NCBI GenBank assembly: GCA_045809925.1
Contig: JBJMWX010000108.1
Location: 7,470 to 71,469, forward strand
Source: CADDYX01 sp045809925
GTDB taxonomy: Bacteria > Verrucomicrobiota > Verrucomicrobiia > Chthoniobacterales > UBA10450
Direction: 5' to 3'
Length of the DNA: 64,000 nt
The translations under genes were made by a program, and so were the position numbers. The notes below the pieces were generated by a model. That model saw only the letters and a list, made by a program, of their open reading frames with translations. It was not told where the DNA came from and did not search any database. The first letter of the stretch is position 1. Each line of letters starts with the position of its first letter. This document shows, one piece after another, positions 25,105 to 33,605 of the stretch.

Positions 25105-28100
25105 CTACTTCCCGGCCGCGCGGCGTGGGTCGATTGCGAGAGCGGGCAGATCAAGCTGTTTGATGGCGGTGCCAATCCTGGGCACTTCTTCGTTTTTGAT
25201 CTGCGTCCACTTCGTGAGCTGCTCGTCAAGCTGCCCGCTCAACATCTTGAAGACCTCGTATTGCGGCTGGGTCGGCGCAGCATTCACGCCGTCGATCGAG
25301 TGGCTGAAACTGTCGAAGCGCTCGTTCAGCTTGTTCGGGAAAACGAGATTGCCTTCCGAACTCTTCATATTCACCTGAATCAGCTCCTCTTCGACGCCTG
25401 ACATTTTCCTGCTCAGCTCATCCGCGGCGTCGAGTGCCGGCTTGACCCGCTGGTCGTCGCCGAACTTGGTGTGCAGGTTCTTGATCTGCGATTTAAGGTC
25501 GCGGATTTCGTTGATCGCGGTGTGCAGTTGTGTAATCCGGTCGCGCACCTGCGTGCAGAGCTCGAGCTGCTTCTGCCAGGCATCCGGCGGCGTCTGGACG
25601 CGAGGGTCCTGAATTAACTTGAGCGGCGCAGTCTGGACTTTGCCCGCAACGGTGAGCTTGACCTGATAATCTCCGGGGACGACGTGCGGCCCGCGCGGAC
25701 CTTCGCCCGAATAAAACGCGCCCGGCGTTTGCACTGGATCGTCGTAACGAAGGTCCCACGCAAAGCGGTTCATTCCTTCGGCCGCAGGAATCGTCTTCGC
25801 AGCCTCGACGCGGTCCGGCCATTCCGGTGGCTGGTCGCTCTTCTTTTCTTCACGGCTCGACAAATGTCGGACGAGCTTGCCCTGGCCGTCGAGGATATCG
25901 AGCGTCACTTCGTCTTTCGGTGCGCTCTTGAAGTAGTAATCAATCATCGCCCCCGGCGGCGGGTTTTCGCCGACCGGCTGACGTTTATCGAATTCGGTCG
26001 GATAACTAAGGCTGATCGCCGTCTGCGGTTGGTAAAGGATCGAATCAGCGGCCGCGAGCTGCTCATTCACCTGCCTCAGAGGGGTCAGGTCATCGAGAAT
26101 CCAGAATGCGCGGCCATGTGTGGCGACCACGAGATCATCGTCTTTTACGACAAGATCGTGGACCGGCGAGACCGGCAAATTCAGCTGCAACGGCTGCCAG
26201 TGGCCGCCGTCGTCGAATGAAACAAAAACGCCCATTTCCGTGCCGGCGTAGAGCAATCCGCGGCGCTTCGGATCCTCGCGGACCGCATGCACGCACGCTC
26301 CTTCGGGAATGCCATTGGAGATGGCGGCCCAAGTCTTGCCGGTGTCGGTCGTCTTGTAGATGTAAGGTTTGACGTCATCGAGCTTGTGACGATCAACCGC
26401 TACGTAAGCGGTGTTGGCATCATGTGGCGACGGCTCAATCAGATCGATCGTGCTCCACTCGGGCGCCTTCGGAGAGACGTTCGTCCAGTGGGCGCCGTCG
26501 TCGGTGCTGACGTGGACAAGCCCATCGTCCGTCCCCGCCCAGAGCAGGCCCTGCTGTTTCGGAGATTCGGCGAGCGCGAAGACGGTGTCGTAGTACTCCA
26601 CCGAGGTGATGTCGAGTTGAATCGGGCCGCCACTCGGCTGCTGCTTCGATTTGTCGTTCCGCGTCAGGTCCTGGCTGATTTGTGTCCACGACTGCCCGTG
26701 ATCGGTTGATTTGAAGACGGACTCCGCCGCGGTGTAGATCACGTCCGGATTGTGCGGTGAGAGCATGAGCGGCGCGACCCATTGGAAACGGTGCTTTAGA
26801 TCGACGGCGCCGTGGCCTGAATTATCAACCGGCCAAACACTTACTTCCTGCGCCTGCTCACGGTTCTTGTCGTAGCGAACGATGTAGCCTTCGCTGTTCG
26901 AGTAGATGATTCGCCAATCCCGCGGATCGGGAAGCACGAAACCGCATTCGCCGCCGCCGGCGATGAACCAGTCTTCGCGTCCGATCACGCCGCTTTCGCC
27001 ACGGCTGGCGATGCCGACGTTCGAGTTGTCCTGCTGCGCACCGTAGACGTGATACGGAAACGCGTTGTCGACCGCGACGTGGTAGAACTGCGCGGTCGGC
27101 TGATTGTTTTGCGTGCTCCAGGTCTTACCGCCGTCGACCGAAATGCTCGCTCCGCCGTCATTCGCATTACCAATTCGACTTGGATCGGTCGGATCTATCC
27201 AGAGGCCGTGATGATCGCCATGACGAGCGGGCAAAAGGTTGAACGTCTTGCCGCCATCGACTGATTTGAACGCGCCGGTATTGAGGACATAGACCGTGTC
27301 GGGTACCTTCGGGTCCGCGTAGATTTTGCTGAAATACCAGGCGCGCTGGCGGAAGCGGCCGTCATCATTCACGCGCGTCCATTTGCCGCCACCGTCTTCG
27401 GACCGGTAAATTCCACCTTCCTTGGCCTCGACAATCGCATAGACACGATTCGAGTCGGCGCCGGAAACGTTTATCCCGATTCGGCCCCAGATTCCATCTG
27501 GCAAACCGTTACCGGTGATCTGCTTCCACGTCACGCCGTTGTCATCCGATCGGTAGAGACCACTGCCTGGCCCGCCACTGGAGAAATTCCACGGCTGGCG
27601 GCGTGCCTGCCACAACGCGGCGAAGACGACGTTTGGATTGTGCGGATCGAAGACGACATCGATGCCGCCCGTGTTCTCGTCTTTATAAAGAACTTTCGTC
27701 CACGTCTTCCCGCCATCGGTCGTGCGAAAAATGCCGCGCTCCTGATTGGGGCCGAAGGCGTGGCCGAAGGCAGCCACCAGTGCGACGTCAGGATTTTGCG
27801 GATGAACGATAAGGGCGCCGATCTGCCGTGAGTCCTTGAGCCCGATGTTCTTCCAGGTCTTGCCGGCGTCTATCGACTTATAAATGCCGTTGCCATAGGT
27901 GATGTTACCGCGTGGCGCAGCTTCGCCGGTCCCGACATAAATGACGTTGTGATCGGATGGAGCAACCGCGATCGCTCCGATCGAGGAGTTCGATTCCTTG
28001 TCGAACAATGGTGTCCAATTGGCGCCGGCGTCGGCCGTTTTCCAAACGCCGCCCGCGACGCCGCCAAAGTACCACGTGTTCGGTTCGCCCGGCACACCTT

Positions 28101-28341
28101 CGATCGCGAGTGCGCGTCCGCCGCGGAACGGGCCGACCTGCCGCCATTTCATCGCGCCGAACAGTTTCTGATCAACCGTTCCCGGCGGGGCGGGTGTTGC
28201 CGACGCAGTGGGTGAGCTCGAAGCGGTTGGAGTTGCTGTCGGGGCAGCACCATGCGGACTCGGACTGACGGCGCGGGCAAGGTGAACAACGAGAACGAAA
28301 AAGGCGACAACGAGCAGGGAACGCAAAGAACCGGCGAGCAT
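25105..28341 (-). CDS. Large secreted BNR/Asp-box beta-propeller protein
   Basis: 1078 residues. A signal or anchor helix (about 9-26) is followed by a Ser/Thr/Pro/Ala linker (about 27-55) and a long beta-propeller region with many Asp boxes of the form S-x-D-x-G-x-T-W (SIDAGKTWK, TTDGGKTWT, STDHGQSWT). FRGGRALAIEGVPGEPNTWYFG opens it. The last 300 residues are a different, partly helical domain. This is the family often auto-named glycosyl hydrolase, sortilin-like or xyloglucanase-like; the fold is clear but no catalytic residues are certain. I chose the ATG at 28341; a TTG at 28374 is weaker. Confidence 0.82.
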   Translation of the reverse strand: MLAGSLRSLLVVAFFVLVVHLARAVSPSPHGAAPTATPTASSSPTASATPAPPGTVDQKLFGAMKWRQVGPFRGGRALAIEGVPGEPNTWYFGGVAGGVWKTADAGANWTPLFDKESNSSIGAIAVAPSDHNVIYVGTGEAAPRGNITYGNGIYKSIDAGKTWKNIGLKDSRQIGALIVHPQNPDVALVAAFGHAFGPNQERGIFRTTDGGKTWTKVLYKDENTGGIDVVFDPHNPNVVFAALWQARRQPWNFSSGGPGSGLYRSDDNGVTWKQITGNGLPDGIWGRIGINVSGADSNRVYAIVEAKEGGIYRSEDGGGKWTRVNDDGRFRQRAWYFSKIYADPKVPDTVYVLNTGAFKSVDGGKTFNLLPARHGDHHGLWIDPTDPSRIGNANDGGASISVDGGKTWSTQNNQPTAQFYHVAVDNAFPYHVYGAQQDNSNVGIASRGESGVIGREDWFIAGGGECGFVLPDPRDWRIIYSNSEGYIVRYDKNREQAQEVSVWPVDNSGHGAVDLKHRFQWVAPLMLSPHNPDVIYTAAESVFKSTDHGQSWTQISQDLTRNDKSKQQPSGGPIQLDITSVEYYDTVFALAESPKQQGLLWAGTDDGLVHVSTDDGAHWTNVSPKAPEWSTIDLIEPSPHDANTAYVAVDRHKLDDVKPYIYKTTDTGKTWAAISNGIPEGACVHAVREDPKRRGLLYAGTEMGVFVSFDDGGHWQPLQLNLPVSPVHDLVVKDDDLVVATHGRAFWILDDLTPLRQVNEQLAAADSILYQPQTAISLSYPTEFDKRQPVGENPPPGAMIDYYFKSAPKDEVTLDILDGQGKLVRHLSSREEKKSDQPPEWPDRVEAAKTIPAAEGMNRFAWDLRYDDPVQTPGAFYSGEGPRGPHVVPGDYQVKLTVAGKVQTAPLKLIQDPRVQTPPDAWQKQLELCTQVRDRITQLHTAINEIRDLKSQIKNLHTKFGDDQRVKPALDAADELSRKMSGVEEELIQVNMKSSEGNLVFPNKLNERFDSFSHSIDGVNAAPTQPQYEVFKMLSGQLDEQLTKWTQIKNEEVPRIGTAIKQLDLPALAIDPRRAAGK

Positions 28342-28467
28342 TCGGTATACTGAGAGAGAAGTTGCGCCGTTCAACCGAAATATCGGCGATTCTCCGCGCC
28401 GAAAAACTGGTGTGCGCGGGCGACCGGCTGTTGCGGCCGCGACGCCTTGGGAGCGCGGAACCGACTA

Positions 28468-29721
28468 CTACGACTGCTCGACTGCCGCCGGCGCCGGTTT
28501 TGGACGCGGTTGGAAGGTGCGGGTGATTGGCTTTGGCTCTGCCGAGTCTGCCGACTGCTTGAATTCGTCAGGCACGTGCAACTTTAATCCGGAAAGGGAT
28601 TCGCCAACAGTTTCACCGCGTGCTTTGAGGACTGAATCGAGGTCGCGCCGCATCCGCGTTTTGTTGTTGCAATACAGCATGACGCTCTCCTCAGACACGA
28701 TCCCGGATTCGAACGCGCGCATAAGTGACTGGTCGAAGGAGTGCCAGCCGAGCGTCGAACCAGCTTCGATGATTTCCTGGAATGTCCTGTTCTCGGCCTC
28801 GCCGTAGGTAATCGATTCGCGTGTGCGCAAGCTGGTGCCCATAATTTCGGTCACCAGCAGCCGCCCGCCGCCAATCTTCGTTACGAGTCGTTGGCTAACA
28901 ATATAACGGAGGCTTTCCGCAAGACGCTGCCGGACCTGCTGTTCTTCTTCGCGGCTATACATGCCAAGAATGCGACTGATCGTCTGTCCGGCGTTGACCG
29001 TATGTAGTGTACTGAAAACAAGGTGGCCGGTCTCCGATGCCGTCATTGCGATGTCGAGCGTCTCTCGATCGCGAATTTCGCCTACGAGAATGACTTTTGG
29101 GGCCTGGCGGAGCGCAGACCGGAGGCCGTCGGCGAAACTCGGAAAATCCTTGCCGAGTTCGCGCTGCGAGATCGCGGCTTTGCCGTGACCGTGGAAGAAT
29201 TCGATCGGGTCCTCGAGAGTAAGAATGTGAATCTCCTCGCGCTGGTTCAGCTCGTTGATCATTGCCGCGAGGGTCGTCGTCTTGCCGGTGCCGGTGCCAC
29301 CGGTGACAAGCACGATGCCATTCTTCTCCTTGATGATGTCGCGGAAAATCGGTGGCAGGCCGAGCTTGTCGAGAGTAGGCACTTCCGACTCGAGCTTGCG
29401 CATCACGACTGAGTAGCGGCCGTTCTGCCGGAACACATTGACCCGGAATCTCGCCAGGTCGGCAATCGCGTAGCTGCAATCGCACGCGCCGGTCGCGGCA
29501 AAGTCTTTCCGGAGACGTTCGCTCCCGTTGATCATGTGATTCGCCAGTCCTTCGATCAACGCCGGGGTAAGCACCGACCCGGGCGTATCGATTGGAAAAT
29601 CGTGCAACCGCCCATGGATCTCGACCAGCGGCGGCTTGCCAGGGACAAACAGGAGGTCCGAGACGCCTTCCCCGCTCGCCAACATCCCGGTAAAAAGCGC
29701 GTCGATCGTCTCGCCAGTCAT
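28468..29721 (-). CDS. pilT: PilT/PilU-like twitching motility ATPase
   Basis: 417 residues. The GspE-family ATPase core has Walker A GGTGTGKT near 139-146, the Asp box EDPIEF, Walker B LVGEIRDRETL and the His box HLVFSTLHT. PilT-type proteins power pilus retraction from the cytoplasm. At about 50 residues longer than typical PilT, it has an extended C-terminus ending in a Pro/Lys-rich tail, closer to PilU. I chose the ATG at 29721 (MTGETIDALF); the longer frame overlaps the cytochrome gene. It follows the iron-uptake-like genes by 47 bases and may be read from the same transcript. Confidence 0.88.
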   Translation of the reverse strand: MTGETIDALFTGMLASGEGVSDLLFVPGKPPLVEIHGRLHDFPIDTPGSVLTPALIEGLANHMINGSERLRKDFAATGACDCSYAIADLARFRVNVFRQNGRYSVVMRKLESEVPTLDKLGLPPIFRDIIKEKNGIVLVTGGTGTGKTTTLAAMINELNQREEIHILTLEDPIEFFHGHGKAAISQRELGKDFPSFADGLRSALRQAPKVILVGEIRDRETLDIAMTASETGHLVFSTLHTVNAGQTISRILGMYSREEEQQVRQRLAESLRYIVSQRLVTKIGGGRLLVTEIMGTSLRTRESITYGEAENRTFQEIIEAGSTLGWHSFDQSLMRAFESGIVSEESVMLYCNNKTRMRRDLDSVLKARGETVGESLSGLKLHVPDEFKQSADSAEPKPITRTFQPRPKPAPAAVEQS

Positions 29722-29768
29722 CCGGCGGACGAACGAAGCTAGGATCGTGCCCCGCGACCCGCGGAAAA

Positions 29769-30080
29769 TCACCTCCTGGCGTGCGCCGCTACGACGTAGG
29801 CGGCGACAGCGCGGCCCTCTTCCGTCGTTAAACCGGAACGCGGTGCCATCCAGCCGACTATTCCCGGCCATGCATCCGCCGGATACGCATGGACCGCCGG
29901 GAGCGAATGGCACTCGATGCATCGCGTGACAAACAACCGCCGGCCGAGGTCTAGCTGCGCCTGCGCAGCCGGGGCTCGGCGGGAGACTCGCGATTCAACC
30001 GTGATCAGCGGGGCTTCGCGCTGTTCTACGCAGCCGAGCAGAGCGATCGCGATACTTAGCAGACCAGCAAGGCGCTTCAA
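29769..30080 (-). CDS. Monohaem c-type cytochrome lipoprotein
   Basis: 103 residues. A lipoprotein signal ends in LLGC with C17, then a spacer, then the haem site CIECH at 54-58 and a possible axial methionine at M78 (WMAPRSG). Small class I-like cytochromes of this size carry electrons in the periplasm. It overlaps the outer membrane protein gene by 4 bases and follows ftr1 and that gene. In FTR1 systems electron transfer to or from iron is needed, so a role in oxidising Fe2+ for uptake is attractive but unproven. Confidence 0.82.
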   Translation of the reverse strand: MKRLAGLLSIAIALLGCVEQREAPLITVESRVSRRAPAAQAQLDLGRRLFVTRCIECHSLPAVHAYPADAWPGIVGWMAPRSGLTTEEGRAVAAYVVAAHARR

Positions 30081-30817
30081 AACATCACACCAAAGATCGT
30101 TCTAATCTGCAGGTCCGGCTCATCTCCGGCTCGTGTGACCTGGCCGAGCGCGGTGATTGTCGTCCACCAGTTCGCACTGCGGATCGACACGTTTGGACCC
30201 GCGAAAAAGACACCTCGACCTGCTTCAGCCCATTCCGGAAATCCGATCTCATGGAGAAGCTCCAGGCCGAGTGCGCAGCGCGGATGCAGTTCGTAACTCA
30301 GACCGAGCGACTGCTGCAACTCGCCGGAATGTTCCGACAATCCTGAACCGGACCATTCTGCTTCGAGGGTGACGTTGTATGCGGCGACCAGCCGTCCAAT
30401 ATTCTTCTGGGCGATGACCTTCGACTCCCATTCGAAGAATCGATCCCCGATCTGGTATTCCTGATAAACGGCGAGCGCGACCGGATCGATAATCGGATTA
30501 GTGAAGTTGTAGATCAGCTCGAGCGCAGATGCCTTGTAGCGAGTGCCTTCGCCACGCGTGTATCCCCAATCCGCGAGGTAGAGAGATGCCTGGAGGTGCT
30601 CGGTCAGGCCGAACTCCAGCTCGTGCCGAAATGTGACTTCGCGAAAGGCGTGATCGTTTGGCGTGTGCGCCTCGAACGTGACCCAATTCTCGAAGTCAAT
30701 ACTACCGGGCCGGCCAGTAGTGGCTTCGTAGATATAAGTGAAGCGACGTGCTCCCGCGTTGGCGGACGCTGCGAGGGTCGCGAGACAAAGAACGACAAGG
30801 GCTGCTGTTCTCTGCAC
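30077..30817 (-). CDS. Predicted outer membrane beta-barrel protein
   Basis: 246 residues. A signal peptide (about 1-21, ending SANA) is followed by alternating aromatic/polar beta strands and a C-terminal residue pattern ending IFGVMF, a terminal Phe as in outer membrane barrels. Nothing else identifies the family. It lies 17 bases after ftr1 and overlaps the cytochrome gene, so it is probably the outer membrane partner of that iron-related system. That is inference from position. Confidence 0.72.
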   Translation of the reverse strand: MQRTAALVVLCLATLAASANAGARRFTYIYEATTGRPGSIDFENWVTFEAHTPNDHAFREVTFRHELEFGLTEHLQASLYLADWGYTRGEGTRYKASALELIYNFTNPIIDPVALAVYQEYQIGDRFFEWESKVIAQKNIGRLVAAYNVTLEAEWSGSGLSEHSGELQQSLGLSYELHPRCALGLELLHEIGFPEWAEAGRGVFFAGPNVSIRSANWWTTITALGQVTRAGDEPDLQIRTIFGVMF

Positions 30818-30834
30818 GACGAATTACCGCGCGT

Positions 30835-31911
30835 TTACGCGCGCAGCTGACCAGCTGCTGCGGGGAGATTACGCGAAGGAGCGGCAACCGGTGCCATGAT
30901 CGGAACCTCAGCCGTCTCGAGCGCCTCCGGGACAGCAACATCCGGTTCGAGAGCACCACCGCCCAGCCGCCTTGCCAGATAGTACGAGCCAATTACCAGC
31001 AATGCCGCGATCGCCTGTGCGGTGAGGGTCTCCACCGTCGGAAAGACAGCGAACCACAGCCCGAGCCAGGCGGGCATCACGGCGACCAGTGACGGGACCG
31101 GAGTTGTCGAAATCCAGTGCGCGAGCTGCATCTCCTGCGCCTGTTCACCGACCATCACGAGCAGGACGACGCCGAGGAGGATGCCGGTGATGACAAGCAT
31201 CTTGCGATACGGCAACCGCTGCTGCAGGACGAAGGTGAGCAGCGCGACCAGTGCAGACAGCGTCAGGCCAAGGAGAGCGCCTTTCAGGACGACGCTCCCG
31301 CCGAGCCGCAGCTGGTAGCTTTGGAGAAAGAGCACGACCTCGAATCCTTCACGATAAAGCGAAGTGAATCCGAGCAGAACAAAACCCCAGAACAGGCGGC
31401 GTTGTGTAATCAGCACCGCATTTGCGTTGGCGAGCAGTGCTTTGCGCCGGCGGTTGTGATGACGGATCCACCCGCCCCAGTAAATCTTGTGGAAAAACCA
31501 GTTCATGATCACGAGCAGCACCACGACCGCGAGCAGTCCGGTCGCAGCCTGAAGATCGAGTGCGGGAACGCTTTCCGTCAGCCGGCCCATGATGCCGATG
31601 GCTATAAACCAGGTCACGAGCGTGGCACCGAAGGCAACCGCAGCCCCGATGCCGACGGGCCGTCTGTGAATGCTACGGGCCCCGACCATGCTCGCGGTGA
31701 TCGCGGCGAGCACCAGAATGCATTCCAAGCCTTCGCGGAACACGAGGACGCCGATGTCGAGAAAAGCAACGGTCGGACTGGTATTTGGCTTTTCCGGATC
31801 GGGCGCGCCGTGTTGGGTCAGGCCCTGCCAGAGGAGCACTGCGACGATAACAAGCACGGCGAGGACGCAGAACACACGCAGACCGACAGCAGCACCGCTC
31901 CGCTTCTTCAC
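30835..31911 (-). CDS. FTR1 family high-affinity iron permease
   Basis: 358 residues, about eight membrane helices. The two iron-binding REGLE-type motifs are REGLE at 59-63 and REGFE at 187-191, the second with the tolerated Leu to Phe change. FTR1/EfeU permeases import Fe3+ after oxidation of Fe2+. Typical partners (EfeO, EfeB) are absent; instead an outer membrane barrel and a haem lipoprotein follow. The GTG start at 31911 gives MKKRSGAAV. It diverges from gspH with a 117-base gap. Confidence 0.9.
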   Translation of the reverse strand: MKKRSGAAVGLRVFCVLAVLVIVAVLLWQGLTQHGAPDPEKPNTSPTVAFLDIGVLVFREGLECILVLAAITASMVGARSIHRRPVGIGAAVAFGATLVTWFIAIGIMGRLTESVPALDLQAATGLLAVVVLLVIMNWFFHKIYWGGWIRHHNRRRKALLANANAVLITQRRLFWGFVLLGFTSLYREGFEVVLFLQSYQLRLGGSVVLKGALLGLTLSALVALLTFVLQQRLPYRKMLVITGILLGVVLLVMVGEQAQEMQLAHWISTTPVPSLVAVMPAWLGLWFAVFPTVETLTAQAIAALLVIGSYYLARRLGGGALEPDVAVPEALETAEVPIMAPVAAPSRNLPAAAGQLRA

Positions 31912-31932
31912 AATTAAAGCCTATCACACTCG

Positions 31933-31965
31933 CAAACCGGCGCTGCCGGTCTATTGCGTTTTTTT
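31933..31965 (+). terminator. Weak hairpin followed by T7 in the ftr1-gspH gap
   Basis: CCGGC-GCT-GCCGG with flanking GCAA/TTGC can fold, and seven T residues follow after a G. It lies upstream of gspH on the plus strand, so if real it would attenuate incoming plus-strand transcription. The stem is short and has internal mismatches. Confidence 0.25.
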
Positions 31966-32011
31966 AGCGGCATATTGCGGCGGGTGCGCCGGTTGTGAAT
32001 GAGCCCGTAAA

Positions 32012-32028
32012 GGCGTAAAATTTACGCC
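32012..32028. promoter_or_regulatory. Perfect palindrome abutting the gspH start codon
   Basis: GGCGTAAAATTTACGCC is fully self-complementary around one central base and ends at the base before the ATG at 32029. It covers the place where a ribosome binding site should be, so as RNA it would hide the start and as DNA it could be an operator. A partial direct copy (CGTAAAG) precedes it. Confidence 0.55.
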
Positions 32029-32502
32029 ATGCGCCGCCGCCAGGGCTTTACCCTCCTTGAGATCACCATATCGGTGTTCATCCTGCTCATGCTGCTGTTG
32101 CTCGCAGTGCCGAGTCTCACTGGCGTGCTGGCAGATCGACGCCTGCGACGCTCCGTCGACGGCTTTAACAACCTTGTTCGTACCGCGCAGGAAAAGAGCG
32201 TAACTGAACACCGGCCTTATCTGATTGTCTGGAACAAGGATAACCTGGTGCTGCGGCCCGAATCCGTGAGCAAAGATGAGGAAGATAAACCAACGATCCT
32301 GTACCCACTCCGCCGCGGCGACGCATTCAAGCTCGGCTTGCCGGCCGCGCTCGTGAAAAATCCAGCGCCTGAATGGGTATTCTGGCCGTCGGGCAACTGC
32401 GAGCCGGCGGTCATCTCATTCAAAGGGAGCGACGGGACGTGGACGGCCAGTTACTCGGCGTTAAGTGCGCGCCCGGAGATGCTCAACTATGCAGCGAGAT
32501 AG
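32029..32502 (+). CDS. gspH: Type II secretion pseudopilin, GspH-like
   Basis: 157 residues. MRRRQG-FTLLEI is a classical prepilin leader with cleavage after G6 and Glu at +5 (E11), followed by a hydrophobic helix. The soluble part is small with little else to identify it; the place before I, J and K homologues makes it the minor pseudopilin H. It heads a plus-strand operon of six gsp genes. The start is immediately preceded by a perfect palindrome rather than by a Shine-Dalgarno site. Confidence 0.8.
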   Translation: MRRRQGFTLLEITISVFILLMLLLLAVPSLTGVLADRRLRRSVDGFNNLVRTAQEKSVTEHRPYLIVWNKDNLVLRPESVSKDEEDKPTILYPLRRGDAFKLGLPAALVKNPAPEWVFWPSGNCEPAVISFKGSDGTWTASYSALSARPEMLNYAAR

Positions 32503-32947
32503 TCTCCGTGTAGGGGCGCTCTGTGACCGGCACCGTGACCGCAGGCCGACGGTCAGACATCGCCGCCACATGGCATTCGCGCTGTACGAAGTGCTGCTCG
32601 GCGTGACGATTTTCGTGCTGGGCGCCCTTGCCCTCGGCCGCTCCATGCAGAATTGCCTCACCGCCAGCACGCTGACCGAAGACGATGCGCGGGTGCGGCT
32701 GATCCTTGCAAATCGGATGGCTGAAATCCAGGCGGCACCCGGTTTGCCCGACGATGGCAAGAAAGCGAAGATCGACACCGGTTTTGGCCAAGTCACGCTG
32801 ACGCAAAAAGTCGCGCCTGCTGGATTGAAGGACGAAAAGGACCAGGAGCTGGGCGGCATTCACACGATCCGGCTCTCCGCAGACTGGGTGCGTGGCAGCC
32901 GCAAGGAATCGCGTGTTCTGGAGTTCTATGTCTATCGGGCGGGATAA
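32489..32947 (+). CDS. gspI: Type II secretion pseudopilin, GspI-like, with repeat-encoded leader
   Basis: 152 residues from the ATG at 32489, which overlaps gspH by 14 bases. The prepilin junction is MA-FALYEVLLG, cleavage after Ala with Glu at +5, then a membrane helix and a short domain. The leader is unusually long (29 residues) and rich in Arg and His. It is encoded almost entirely by a dispersed palindromic repeat (32509-32570). A start at the ATG 32570 would leave a two-residue leader without the usual positive charge. Position between H and J homologues supports GspI. Confidence 0.75.
   Translation: MQRDSLRVGALCDRHRDRRPTVRHRRHMAFALYEVLLGVTIFVLGALALGRSMQNCLTASTLTEDDARVRLILANRMAEIQAAPGLPDDGKKAKIDTGFGQVTLTQKVAPAGLKDEKDQELGGIHTIRLSADWVRGSRKESRVLEFYVYRAG
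32509..32570. repeat. TGTAG-family palindrome, copy 4, inside gspI
   Basis: The left arm TGTAGGGGCGCTCTGTGACC and the right arm, read in reverse, TGTGGCGGCGATGTCTGACC, are inverted copies with a few mismatches. It starts seven bases after the gspH stop and ends at the codon for the Met before the GspI cleavage site. Confidence 0.75.
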
Positions 32948-33605
32948 CTTTAATGATGTCGCTGGCTCGGCACGGGCCTCTGCGAGCCGTGGGCGGAAGC
33001 GTGTTGCCGCGGTCGCGGGGTTCACCCTGCTCGAGATCTCGCTCGCCGTCGCAATTCTCGCGATGATGTCGCTGGCGATCTACCGTTTCGTGCAGGCGAA
33101 CATCACTGCCGTTCGCGTCTCGTCGGATCAAACACTGATTGACGCCCGCTACACGGGGCTGCTCAACCTCCTCAGTGCGCAATGGCAGAGTCTTCCTTCC
33201 GGGGTTGGTGCGCTGACAGGTGAGCCTTTGAAGTTGAACGACCGGCCGCGCGATGAAGTGACATGGATTTGCAGCGCCGGGCCGGGGTTGCTCACGCGCT
33301 ACGCCTCCGGCGATTACGTTGTCAGCCTGCGTGGCCGTCCAATGCAAGGGTCGGCCGACCTGATGGAGATCGGCATGGTGCGAAAGCCGCGCGGATCGAG
33401 CGATCCTGACTCGGAATCTTGGGTGCCATTGCTCCGGAATGTAAGCAGTCTCCAGGTCCGCTATTTCGACCCGCGATTGAACTCGTGGGTCGAGCGCTGG
33501 ACCGACACGATGACCTTGCCGCGACTGGTCAAGATCGCGGTCGGCCGCTCGGATCTACCAGTCCCATGGGAAGCCGTGATTGCGCTCGGTCGAACACCAT
33601 TATGA
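32928..33605 (+). CDS. gspJ: Type II secretion pseudopilin, GspJ-like
   Basis: 225 residues. Prepilin motif GRKRVAAVAG-FTLLEISLA with cleavage after G31 and Glu at +5 (E36), then a hydrophobic helix and a larger beta-rich domain containing SWVPLLRNVSSLQVRYFD, which resembles the GspJ core (the region that describes the value used in the tip complex). It overlaps gspI by 20 bases. The 31-residue leader is long for the family; an ATG at 32928 is the only sensible start before the junction. Confidence 0.82.
   Translation: MSIGRDNFNDVAGSARASASRGRKRVAAVAGFTLLEISLAVAILAMMSLAIYRFVQANITAVRVSSDQTLIDARYTGLLNLLSAQWQSLPSGVGALTGEPLKLNDRPRDEVTWICSAGPGLLTRYASGDYVVSLRGRPMQGSADLMEIGMVRKPRGSSDPDSESWVPLLRNVSSLQVRYFDPRLNSWVERWTDTMTLPRLVKIAVGRSDLPVPWEAVIALGRTPL

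Noticed and set aside
25105..28341. Calling the BNR protein a glycoside hydrolase, xyloglucanase or sialidase
   Set aside because: Asp boxes show a propeller fold only; no catalytic residues can be named from the sequence.
31933..31965. A strong terminator before gspH
   Set aside because: The stem is short with mismatches and the T-run is not directly adjacent; listed only as a weak candidate.
33419..33601. Upstream start of gspK inside gspJ
   Set aside because: The prepilin leader at 33602 directly follows the gspJ stop in an ATGA overlap; the longer form has no leader logic.
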